This document shows positions 56,398 through 64,000 of a DNA stretch of 64,000 nucleotides, piece by piece. How positions within the stretch are numbered: position 1 is the stretch's first letter; every line of letters starts with the position of its first letter. This stretch comes from Acinetobacter geminorum (GTDB taxonomy: Bacteria; Pseudomonadota; Gammaproteobacteria; Pseudomonadales; Moraxellaceae): contig NZ_JABELE010000001.1 in the NCBI RefSeq assembly GCF_013009345.1, positions 248,001-312,000 on the forward strand, read 5' to 3'. The notes below the pieces were generated by a model that was given only the letters and a program-made list of their open reading frames with translations, was not told where the DNA came from and did not search any database. A program made the position numbers and the translations under genes.

Positions 56398-59205
56398 CTA
56401 GTCAGGAATCACCAAGATTTGATGAGCAGCACTTTCAACTTCTTTAACAACAAGTCCTAACTCATCAAAGCGTCTCATAACTTCTTCAATAAATCCTTCA
56501 TCGGCTATACGGCGTTCTTTGCGTAGTGTTGAAATAAATTGCTCAAAATCACCTGTCACTTGTTGCAGTTTTGGAGTACCTACATAGCGGGTAGCACCAT
56601 AAAGACGATGTAAAACATGCTCAAGTTGAGGGAAGTCTTCAAGCTCGATGAGCTGCTGCATTTCGTCTAGCTCAGTTGGGAAACTATCAACTAACATTTT
56701 AAGTAAATCTTGAGCAAGATCTTCTTTATTTGCTGCAAGCTGCAAACTTTGTTGCCAGTTTAGAATTTCTGGGTCTAATGCTTCTGCAACGACATGATGG
56801 TCTTTATCTAGAGCTTTTGATGTAAAGTTGTTTTTGGTCCATTGCGTTAAAATTTGGATAATTTGTTCCATTTGAATTGGCTTGGTAACATAGTCATTCA
56901 TGCCTACTTTGAGGAGTTTTTGCTTTTCATCAGCAAGGGCATGCGCTGTTAATGCAATAATTGGAAGCTGCATTTCACCATCTAAAGTCGACTCTAATGA
57001 GCGAATAGCGCGAGTTGTATCAATACCTGACATAACAGGCATTTGAATATCCATAAATACCAAATCAAATGGTTTAAGCTTCTGGTCAATTCGCTCTTGG
57101 ATCAGGTTCAGCGCTTCTTGACCGCTGAGAGCTTTAGTTGTTCTAACGTTGAGTTCACCTAGCAAGGCTTCTAAAACAATTAAGTTAGGTAAGTGGTCAT
57201 CGACTGCCAGAATGTGTAAACCTTGACCATTAAAATCTTGTTGCTCCTCTTCAAAAATAGGCTGATCATTTAATAATTGAATGAGTCCGCTTCGACTTAA
57301 TGGTTGATATAAAGGGCGAGCACGATATTCATTGAGCATATTTGGCTCAAGTGTCATTTGATAGCCATAGACTGCCAAATTGCCTTGATAACGACTACGG
57401 ATTTCTTTTAATAACGCTTCAGTATCGCCGCTGTGGTCAACAATGAGCCATGTATTGTCTTTTTGATCAAGATGCTTTAAACGACTAAATAAGTCCAGAA
57501 TCGATTGTGTCTCGATATGAGGAACATGATAGTTCTCAAGGTAATAACGTAAAACACTTGCTGTAGCAGGGTGGGCAAGATAAGACACCACTTGTAAATG
57601 TTCAAAGTGCGGGTGTTCAATCTCGTAATCTTCATCTACCACAAATTGTGCTGTAAACCAGAAGGTCGAGCCCTTTTCTGTTGGGGCGCGTTCTTGGTTA
57701 TCCTCAAAGCCAATTTGACCATGCATGAGATGGACAAGCTGTTTAGAGATCGCAAGGCCTAAACCTGTACCGCCAAATTGACGTGTAACGGATGCATCAC
57801 CTTGCGAGAATGATTCAAATAATTTTTTACGGTCAGTTCCGCTTAAACCAATACCACTGTCTTGAACACTAAAATGAAGTAGGCATTGTCCGATATCATC
57901 ATGTTCCATACGAACACGAACAATAATTTCGCCATCTGGAGTGAACTTAATCGCATTTGAAATCAAATTAGTTAGAATTTGTTTAAAGCGTAAAGCATCA
58001 CCAATCACTTGTTGTGGAATATTGTCCGCATAATAAAAAGCCATTGCGATATGCTTTTGAGCAGCCAGTGGAGACAGCATATCCATGACATCAAAGACAG
58101 CTTCTTCTAAATCAAACGGTGCTGTTTCAAGCTCTAACTTACCGGCATCAATTTTTGAGAAATCTAATACATCATTAATTAATGCTAATAAATGGGCAGA
58201 TGATTTGCGAATAGTTTGCAGGTAAAGGTTTTGTTCGTTATTTAGATTTTGCTGACGAAGTAATAAATGAATAAAGCCATCAATACTGTTTAGAGGTGTT
58301 CGAAGTTCATGACTAATATTGGCAAGGAAAACTGATTTTGCTTGGTTCGATGAAATCGCTTGGTCACGTGCTTGACGATAAGTGATGTTTTGAACTTCTA
58401 AGGTATCTAACGTTCTACGTAAGTCTTCTTCGGTTTGTTCGGTGTGTTCTTTTAACTCTAAAAAGCTAAAGTGTAATCGTTTAACAACGTTTGCAATATC
58501 TCGCTGTAATAAGCGTAATTCACCTGTACTGTTAATGACCATATGCTGGTCCAACGTGTCTGCATTTAAACGTTGCAACTGCATGCGAATTTCGTACATC
58601 GGTGCAATCCAGCGACGCGAGTAAAAATTCAAGCAAAGTAAAAGTAACAATAAGGTCATTAAGCCAGTAATGACGAGGGCAATCAAAATACGGTAACGTG
58701 CCAATTCTAGTGGCTGATTATCCATTTCAATGACGAGCCAGACAGGTGCTTTTCCGGGTGTGTCGCTAATCCGCTGTCCATAAATATTGTTGTGGTTATA
58801 AGATATTGGACCAAAAAAATTACTACTTTGCGTAAAGTTTGGCCAGTAGCGATTATCGCGATAACCGATACTTAAATAGGTCTGGCCATTACTATCAATT
58901 AAAGCAGCACGTTTTAGATTTTTTTCACTAAACATGCTTTGCATGATGTGCTGGGCGTGATCATATTCATCGGGCTCTAGTTCAACAAGCTTATATAAAT
59001 CGATCGCGATTTGATTGTAGCGAGCTAAAATTGCTGAGGCATGATGTAGCTGTTGTTGTTTTACTGAATGTGAGGTTTCAGTTAAAACCAGAAAAGCACC
59101 AACACACGTTAAAATCATGATGGGCACAAAAATAAGAGCAATTAATTGTCCATATGCATGATTCAGACGTAAGCGTTTCGATAAGGTTTTATTGAAATTA
59201 GACAT
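56398..59205 (-). CDS. gacS: Hybrid sensor histidine kinase GacS/BarA
   Basis: A 935-residue tripartite sensor kinase. Membrane helices lie at about residues 21-42 and 171-194, enclosing a periplasmic sensor domain; a HAMP linker follows. The kinase H-box is 'FLANISHELRTPLNS' with His299; the ATPase has 'NLISNAIKFTPDGE' and 'GTGLGLAISKQLV'. The receiver domain has its Asp in 'DLVFMDIQMPVMSG' (about 715) and the C-terminal HPt domain its His in 'VLHRLYGATRYVG' (about 865). In A. baumannii GacS controls virulence, pili, biofilm and phenylacetate genes through GacA, encoded elsewhere. Divergent from cysM. Confidence 0.94.
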   Translation of the reverse strand: MSNFNKTLSKRLRLNHAYGQLIALIFVPIMILTCVGAFLVLTETSHSVKQQQLHHASAILARYNQIAIDLYKLVELEPDEYDHAQHIMQSMFSEKNLKRAALIDSNGQTYLSIGYRDNRYWPNFTQSSNFFGPISYNHNNIYGQRISDTPGKAPVWLVIEMDNQPLELARYRILIALVITGLMTLLLLLLCLNFYSRRWIAPMYEIRMQLQRLNADTLDQHMVINSTGELRLLQRDIANVVKRLHFSFLELKEHTEQTEEDLRRTLDTLEVQNITYRQARDQAISSNQAKSVFLANISHELRTPLNSIDGFIHLLLRQQNLNNEQNLYLQTIRKSSAHLLALINDVLDFSKIDAGKLELETAPFDLEEAVFDVMDMLSPLAAQKHIAMAFYYADNIPQQVIGDALRFKQILTNLISNAIKFTPDGEIIVRVRMEHDDIGQCLLHFSVQDSGIGLSGTDRKKLFESFSQGDASVTRQFGGTGLGLAISKQLVHLMHGQIGFEDNQERAPTEKGSTFWFTAQFVVDEDYEIEHPHFEHLQVVSYLAHPATASVLRYYLENYHVPHIETQSILDLFSRLKHLDQKDNTWLIVDHSGDTEALLKEIRSRYQGNLAVYGYQMTLEPNMLNEYRARPLYQPLSRSGLIQLLNDQPIFEEEQQDFNGQGLHILAVDDHLPNLIVLEALLGELNVRTTKALSGQEALNLIQERIDQKLKPFDLVFMDIQMPVMSGIDTTRAIRSLESTLDGEMQLPIIALTAHALADEKQKLLKVGMNDYVTKPIQMEQIIQILTQWTKNNFTSKALDKDHHVVAEALDPEILNWQQSLQLAANKEDLAQDLLKMLVDSFPTELDEMQQLIELEDFPQLEHVLHRLYGATRYVGTPKLQQVTGDFEQFISTLRKERRIADEGFIEEVMRRFDELGLVVKEVESAAHQILVIPD

Positions 59206-59377
59206 GGCTACATCAGATTTATCTCTCTGTAGGGCATCTTATCACGCTTTATTTTAAAACAGACGGCATTTTATAAATGACCGAGCTTTAATCGCTTTCA
59301 TGAAAAAGCATATTGAAATGGGTGCAGTACCGAGCATTTTTTCATACAATAGGCCCACCTCGATATAGGTGTTGATC

Positions 59378-60310
59378 ATGAGTAATACACAACCTGATTT
59401 TTTAGCCGACGAATTTTTGTTAGATCACTATGTAGGTAAGACGCCTCTAGTTCGTTTGCAGCGATTAGCTTCTCATACGCAAGCGATAGTTTTAGCAAAA
59501 TTGGAAGGTAATAATCCGGCAGGTTCTGTAAAAGACCGTCCTGCATATAACATGATTATGCAGGCAGAAAAACGTGGTCAAATTAAACCGGGTGATACAT
59601 TAATTGAAGCAACCAGCGGTAATACAGGTATTGCTTTGGCTATGGTTGCGGCAATGCGCGGCTATAAAATGAAACTTATTATGCCGAACAATATGAGCCA
59701 AGAGCGTAAAGACGCAATGTTGGCTTATGGCGCAGAGCTGATTGAAGTGACACCACAGCAAGGAATGGAAGGTGCACGTGATTTAGCCTTACAAATGGAA
59801 AAAGAGGGTAAGGGGCACGTTTTAAATCAGTTTGGTAATCCTGATAATGTTGAAGCTCATTATCTAACGACTGGTCCTGAAATCTGGAAACAAACAGGCG
59901 GTAAAATTACCCATTTTGTGAGTTCAATGGGCACAACAGGTACCATTATGGGTGTTTCTAAATATTTAAAAGAACAAAACCCAGATATTCAAATTGTTGG
60001 TTTACAGCCAGCAGACGGATCAAGTATTGCCGGTATTCGCCGTTGGCCAAAAGAATATTTGCCTACTATTTTTGATAGTAGCCGTGTTGATCGTATTATC
60101 GATATTCCACAAATTGAAGCTGAAAAAACTATGCGTAAATTAGCTCGTATGGAAGGTGTTAGTGCTGGTACATCTTCAGGCGGTGCAGTTTGGGCATCAA
60201 TTAAAATTGCAGAAGAAAATCCGGATGCTGTTATTGTTTGCATTATCTGTGACCGTGGCGATCGCTACTTGTCTACAGGTCTGTTTTCAGTACAGGACGA
60301 TAACTCATAA
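59378..60310 (+). CDS. cysM: Cysteine synthase B
   Basis: PLP enzyme that makes cysteine from O-acetylserine and sulfide or thiosulfate. The 310 residues from ATG 59378 have the PLP lysine in 'KLEGNNPAGSVKDRPAYNM', 'EATSGNTGIALAMVAAMRG' (PLP-binding Asn loop), 'HFVSSMGTTGTIMGV' and 'GVSAGTSSGGAVWA'. The RRWPKEY segment in 'IAGIRRWPKEYLP' is the CysM-specific signature. AGGTG lies six bases before the ATG; upstream in-frame GTG is less likely. Leads the cysM-exonuclease-rlmD-relA plus-strand series. Confidence 0.96.
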   Translation: MSNTQPDFLADEFLLDHYVGKTPLVRLQRLASHTQAIVLAKLEGNNPAGSVKDRPAYNMIMQAEKRGQIKPGDTLIEATSGNTGIALAMVAAMRGYKMKLIMPNNMSQERKDAMLAYGAELIEVTPQQGMEGARDLALQMEKEGKGHVLNQFGNPDNVEAHYLTTGPEIWKQTGGKITHFVSSMGTTGTIMGVSKYLKEQNPDIQIVGLQPADGSSIAGIRRWPKEYLPTIFDSSRVDRIIDIPQIEAEKTMRKLARMEGVSAGTSSGGAVWASIKIAEENPDAVIVCIICDRGDRYLSTGLFSVQDDNS

Positions 60311-60322
60311 TTGAGAGAAATA

Positions 60323-61141
60323 ATGCGTTTCCCTACCTTAGTTTTTGATATTGAAACTTTAACTGATTTAAAAGCGGGTGCGCATTTATATCATCTTGAT
60401 TTACCTGAGGCCGATGTAGAGCAAGCATTGACGAAAATCCGTCGCCAAGAATCTGGTATGGACTTTCAGCGTTTGCCTTTACATGAAATTGTTTGTATTT
60501 CTGGCTTATGGATCGATGAGTCTGGTTTTCGATTATTTTCTTTTAGTCGAGAACAATATTCTGAAGCAGAAATTTTACAGAAATTTTTATCTATTTTTGA
60601 TAAGCGCCATCCGACTCTAGTAAGCTGGAATGGTTCACAATTTGATTTACCAGTTATCCTATTTCGCGCTATGTATCATGGGCTATCTGCCCCCGGTCTG
60701 TTTGATCAAGGCGAGATTGATAGCCAGAAGCGTTTTAATAATTACCAAAACCGTTATCACCATCGCCATATAGACTTAATGGACGTTATGGCAATGTTTA
60801 ATGGCCGTAATTTTCAAAAGCTTGACGATATTGCCTGTATTTTAGGTTTGCCGGGTAAGCGTGGTGAGTCGGGTTATCATGTGCCTGAATATGTTCGTAA
60901 TCAACAGTGGTTAAAATTGACGAGCTATTGTGAAGGGGATGTGCTCAATACATGGTTTATTTATTTGCGTTGGTTAGTACTAAAAGGCCAATTAAATGCA
61001 GATGAGCATAACCATTGGATCAGTTCGAGTATTGAATATTTACAGACTATGCCACAGCAAGCCGATTTCCTTGAAGTATGGGAACGTACTTCGAAACATA
61101 CCGAATTTACTTCTCACTATTTTAATTCTTCAGATTTTTAG
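60323..61141 (+). CDS. PolB-like 3'-5' exonuclease domain protein
   Basis: About 272 residues with a single ribonuclease-H-fold DEDD exonuclease domain resembling the proofreading domain of family B polymerases. Exo I is 'LVFDIETLTD' (D-x-E) at the N-terminus, Exo II 'LVSWNGSQFDLPVIL', Exo III 'YCEGDVLNTWFIYLRWL' (Y/C-x3-D). No polymerase domain follows. Such stand-alone proteins are widespread in gammaproteobacteria; their physiological role is not established. Located 12 bp after cysM and 9 bp before rlmD. Confidence 0.88.
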   Translation: MRFPTLVFDIETLTDLKAGAHLYHLDLPEADVEQALTKIRRQESGMDFQRLPLHEIVCISGLWIDESGFRLFSFSREQYSEAEILQKFLSIFDKRHPTLVSWNGSQFDLPVILFRAMYHGLSAPGLFDQGEIDSQKRFNNYQNRYHHRHIDLMDVMAMFNGRNFQKLDDIACILGLPGKRGESGYHVPEYVRNQQWLKLTSYCEGDVLNTWFIYLRWLVLKGQLNADEHNHWISSSIEYLQTMPQQADFLEVWERTSKHTEFTSHYFNSSDF

Positions 61142-61150
61142 GTTCATTCT

Positions 61151-62542
61151 TTGAAACAACAAGCCAAATCTCGCAACCTTCAACAGCCTGAATATATTTT
61201 TCAGGTTGAAACACTTTCTCATGAGGGGCGTGGAATTGCGCATTATGGTTCTCATCCTGAGCACCCTGCAGATAAGCATGGCAAAAAAGTTTTTATTCGT
61301 TATGCATTGCCAGGAGAAACTGTAAAAGCTCGGATTACCCATCAAGCGAAGCGTCTTGAAGAAGCTGAAATGTTGCAGTTGTTAGGAGAACCTTCAGCAC
61401 ATCGTATAGAGGCAATTTGTCCTCACTATGGTATCTGTGGGGGTTGTAGCATGCAGCATATTCACCCTGATGAACAAATCCGTTTAAAACAAAATGTACT
61501 CCAGTCACATTTACAGCATTTTGCAGGTATTCAACCTGAACAGTGGCTAGAACCGATTCGATCTTTACAAAGTGATTATCGTCGTCGTGCTCGAATAGGC
61601 GTGCGCTATTTGCCAAAACCAGATCGCTTAATCATGGGTTTTCGCGAACATCATAGTAATCGTTTAACTTCGATCCATAGCTGTAGTGTTTTGGATAAAA
61701 ACTTATCAAATAGTCTGCCTGAGTTACGCACTTTACTCCAAAGTCTAAAAGGCAAAGCGCACATTGGTCATGTAGAATTAGCAAAAGGTGATAATGAAAT
61801 TTCTTTATTGGTTCGTCATGTAGAAAAATTAAACAATTCTGATGTCAACCAATTAAAGCAATTTGCGTTACACAAAGGGTGGCAGTTGTATTTGCAACCT
61901 AAAGGTCCTGAAAGCATTCATCGTATTGATGATGAACAAGGTGCTTTACGTTTACACTATGCCTTAGAAAGGTTTAATGTAAATTTTGCTTTTTCGCCAT
62001 TGGATTTTACTCAGGTCAATGCCACAGTAAATGAACAGATGGTTCAATTGGCATGTGAATTGCTTCAATTGCAACCAGGTGAAAAGGTACTTGATCTATT
62101 TTGCGGTTTGGGCAATTTCTCACTCCCGTTAGCACGATGTGTTGGTGAGAGTGGTCAGGTTGTCGGTGTTGAAGGGAGTGAAGAAATGGTGCAGCGAGCA
62201 ACAGCTAATGCGAGATGCAATAGTTTGGTGCAAGCAACCTTCTTTTCACAAGATTTAACAAAAGATTTTTCGCATCATTCTTGGGCAAATCAAGGATTTG
62301 ATGCATTATTGATTGATCCTCCTCGTGCTGGTGCATATGAAATTATGCAGTATGTATCAAATTTTGGAGCAAAAAGAATCGTTTATGTATCATGTAATCC
62401 AGCTACACTGGCAAGGGATGCGGGTGTTTTGGTCCAATATGGTTACCAGTTAAAAAAAGCAGCAGTGATGGACATGTTTACGCATACCGAACATGTTGAA
62501 TCCATTGCACTATTTGAAAAAATTCAAGAGATAAACGATTAA
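61151..62542 (+). CDS. rlmD: 23S rRNA (uracil-1939-C5)-methyltransferase RlmD
   Basis: Makes m5U1939 in 23S rRNA. The N-terminal TRAM domain ('VETLSHEGRGIAHYG') is followed by the 4Fe-4S cysteines 'CPHYGICGGCSMQHI' and a fourth Cys in 'SIHSCSVLD'. The SAM motif is 'KVLDLFCGLGNFSLPLA', motif IV 'LLIDPPRAGAYE' and the catalytic Cys is in 'IVYVSCNPATLARD'. The start is TTG 61151 with AGGTT upstream. Length 463 is slightly longer than E. coli RlmD. Confidence 0.95.
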   Translation: MKQQAKSRNLQQPEYIFQVETLSHEGRGIAHYGSHPEHPADKHGKKVFIRYALPGETVKARITHQAKRLEEAEMLQLLGEPSAHRIEAICPHYGICGGCSMQHIHPDEQIRLKQNVLQSHLQHFAGIQPEQWLEPIRSLQSDYRRRARIGVRYLPKPDRLIMGFREHHSNRLTSIHSCSVLDKNLSNSLPELRTLLQSLKGKAHIGHVELAKGDNEISLLVRHVEKLNNSDVNQLKQFALHKGWQLYLQPKGPESIHRIDDEQGALRLHYALERFNVNFAFSPLDFTQVNATVNEQMVQLACELLQLQPGEKVLDLFCGLGNFSLPLARCVGESGQVVGVEGSEEMVQRATANARCNSLVQATFFSQDLTKDFSHHSWANQGFDALLIDPPRAGAYEIMQYVSNFGAKRIVYVSCNPATLARDAGVLVQYGYQLKKAAVMDMFTHTEHVESIALFEKIQEIND

Positions 62543-62572
62543 AAACATGAGTTACATATTGAGGAGAATGGT

Positions 62573-64000
62573 ATGGTCACAGTACGTGAACAGTTACCTG
62601 AACAACTAACCGAGTTGTCAGAGGAAACGACTGTAGAGCATGCCGCCGAAACGCAAATCGGTTTAGCCTCATGGTTGGATCGGGTGCGTGAAATATTAGA
62701 TGGGGCGGAGCTTGAACAACTTGAAAAAGTCGCTCATTTAACCCTGCAAAAAGAGTTAGATTCAACGGTTAATCATCGTTCCAATACTTTTGCTACAGGC
62801 GTTGGAATGGCCGACATTCTGGCACATCTCCATGTAGATGAAGATACTTTATCAGCAGCAATGCTTTATCGTAGTGTGCGTGAAGGCATTACCGATATAG
62901 AAGAAGTAAAACAGAAATTCGGGGAGCAAGTTTACAACCTTGTCAAAGGTACTTTGGCAATGGGTAAACTCTCAGAACTTATTGAAAAAAATAAACGGTT
63001 AGAAGATCACTTTAATAATAATCAACGAGAACATTTAAGCGGCATTTATAAAATGCTGATTTCGGTGACCGAAGATGTTCGTGTTGTTTTAATTAAGTTG
63101 GCTGAGCGTACTTATTCTTTGCGAGAGCTTGCAAATTCCTCTCGTGAACGCCAAGAACGTGTAGCGCGTGAAATTCTTACTATTTATTCGCCGTTGGCAC
63201 ATCGACTTGGTATTGCTCAGCTTAAATGGGAACTTGAAGATCTTGCATTTCGCTATTTGGCACCAGATCGTTATAAAGAGATTGCTTCATTACTCAATGA
63301 AAAGCGTTTAGAGCGTGAGCATTACATTCAGTTCGTCATTGACCGTTTGAAAAATGAGTTAGCGTCTTACGGCATTGAAGCTGAAATTACAGGGCGTGCA
63401 AAACACATTTATTCGATTTATCGAAAAATGAAGAGCAAAAACCTGAGCTTCGACCAACTTTATGACATTCGTGCTTTACGTGTGTTGGTCAATAGTGTGC
63501 CAGAGTGCTACCACTCTTTAGGTATCGTACATCAAATCTGGCGTCATATTCCGCACCAGTTTGATGACTATATTACCAACCCGAAAGCCAATGGTTATCG
63601 TTCTTTGCATACAGCTGTAATTGCTGAAAATAAATCTCTTGAAGTGCAAATTCGTACTCATGAGATGCATGATGAAGCAGAGTTAGGCGTATGTTCACAC
63701 TTTAACTATAAAGAAGGTTCAAAGAATACCGACCATTCTTTTAACCATCGTTTGCATTCATTACGTGCTGTTTTAGAACATTATCAAGAACGTAATGAAA
63801 CGACGGTACATCAAAACGAAGATGAAACAGAAGGCTTTGAACAGTTACAAGACTTTGAAGGCTTTGAAAAGATTTATGTTTTCAGTCGCGATGGTGATAT
63901 TAAAGAATTGCCGCGTGGCTCAACAGTTTTAGATTTTGCCTATCATGTGCATACAGAAGTAGGGAATAAGTGTTATGCAGCGCGGGTCAACCAGCGTTAT
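62573..64000 (+). CDS. relA: GTP pyrophosphokinase RelA (3' end outside window)
   Basis: Ribosome-associated (p)ppGpp synthetase of the stringent response; the first 476 codons are in the window and the frame is still open at base 64000. The pseudo-hydrolase domain has lost the HD pair: 'LSAAMLYRSVREGITDIEE' stands where SpoT has 'HD..ED', marking it as RelA rather than bifunctional SpoT. The synthetase has 'GRAKHIYSIYRKMKSKNLSFDQLYDIRALRVL' (in parts), 'NPKANGYRSLHTAV' and 'EVQIRTHEMHDEAELG', and the TGS domain begins at 'KIYVFSRDGDIKELPRGSTVLDFAYHVH' (in parts). GAGGAGA precedes the ATG. Confidence 0.96.
   Translation, partial: MVTVREQLPEQLTELSEETTVEHAAETQIGLASWLDRVREILDGAELEQLEKVAHLTLQKELDSTVNHRSNTFATGVGMADILAHLHVDEDTLSAAMLYRSVREGITDIEEVKQKFGEQVYNLVKGTLAMGKLSELIEKNKRLEDHFNNNQREHLSGIYKMLISVTEDVRVVLIKLAERTYSLRELANSSRERQERVAREILTIYSPLAHRLGIAQLKWELEDLAFRYLAPDRYKEIASLLNEKRLEREHYIQFVIDRLKNELASYGIEAEITGRAKHIYSIYRKMKSKNLSFDQLYDIRALRVLVNSVPECYHSLGIVHQIWRHIPHQFDDYITNPKANGYRSLHTAVIAENKSLEVQIRTHEMHDEAELGVCSHFNYKEGSKNTDHSFNHRLHSLRAVLEHYQERNETTVHQNEDETEGFEQLQDFEGFEKIYVFSRDGDIKELPRGSTVLDFAYHVHTEVGNKCYAARVNQRY

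Overview
The window reads as chromosomal DNA of an Acinetobacter, most likely of the A. baumannii / calcoaceticus-baumannii group. This is inferred from the AT-rich codon usage, the protein sequences and the local gene orders (pilus/rodZ-ispG-hisS-yfgM-bamB-der; rhodanese-grxC-secB; leuS-lptE-holA; ilvIHC; gacS next to cysM-exonuclease-rlmD-relA). No rRNA, tRNA, CRISPR array or intact insertion sequence was seen.

Layout. 1-6.2 kb: isoprenoid, histidyl-tRNA, outer-membrane assembly and ribosome GTPase genes on the plus strand. 6.3-11.9 kb: a phosphopantetheinyl transferase, the secB cluster, rsgA, orn, a Bax-inhibitor-like membrane protein and fabI. 11.9-16.7 kb: a MacA-MacB-outer membrane factor efflux operon on the minus strand. 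16.8-21 kb: holA, lptE, leuS. 21.5-25 kb: the branched-chain amino acid operon ilvIHC, whose last 41 bases are duplicated around a 128-base element with three perfect 8-bp hairpins. 25-29.5 kb: a membrane c-di-GMP enzyme (MHYT-GGDEF-EAL) and a divergent TetR regulator / heme-oxygenase-fold oxidase pair. 29.7-38.3 kb: prfC, two paralogous envelope proteins, a TatD nuclease, acnA, a GC-richer structured element and tcdA. 38.3-40.7 kb: a LysR regulator and a probable amidase toxin with a secreted putative immunity protein.

The main accessory feature is a 4.65-kb island (41.64-46.32 kb) inserted in the 5' end of dusA, a known integration hotspot. It holds a decayed tyrosine integrase and a complete type I-A retron: an msr-msd non-coding RNA with its own promoter, a reverse transcriptase with the retron NAxxH, YADD and VTG motifs, a PtuA-like ATPase and a PtuB-like HNH nuclease. 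The ancestral dusA 5' end survives as a 22-codon stub beyond the island, and the duplicated dusA segment differs only at synonymous sites. The known role of this family is anti-phage defence; the island is probably no longer self-mobile because its integrase is broken.

46.5-64 kb returns to core genome: an MFS exporter, a RidA protein and an EamA exporter; the three-gene pnt transhydrogenase; a short-chain dehydrogenase; rsfS; a hyi / hydroxyacid dehydrogenase / enoyl-CoA hydratase cluster; the hybrid sensor kinase gacS; then cysM, a PolB-like exonuclease, rlmD and the first 476 codons of relA, which runs off the end.
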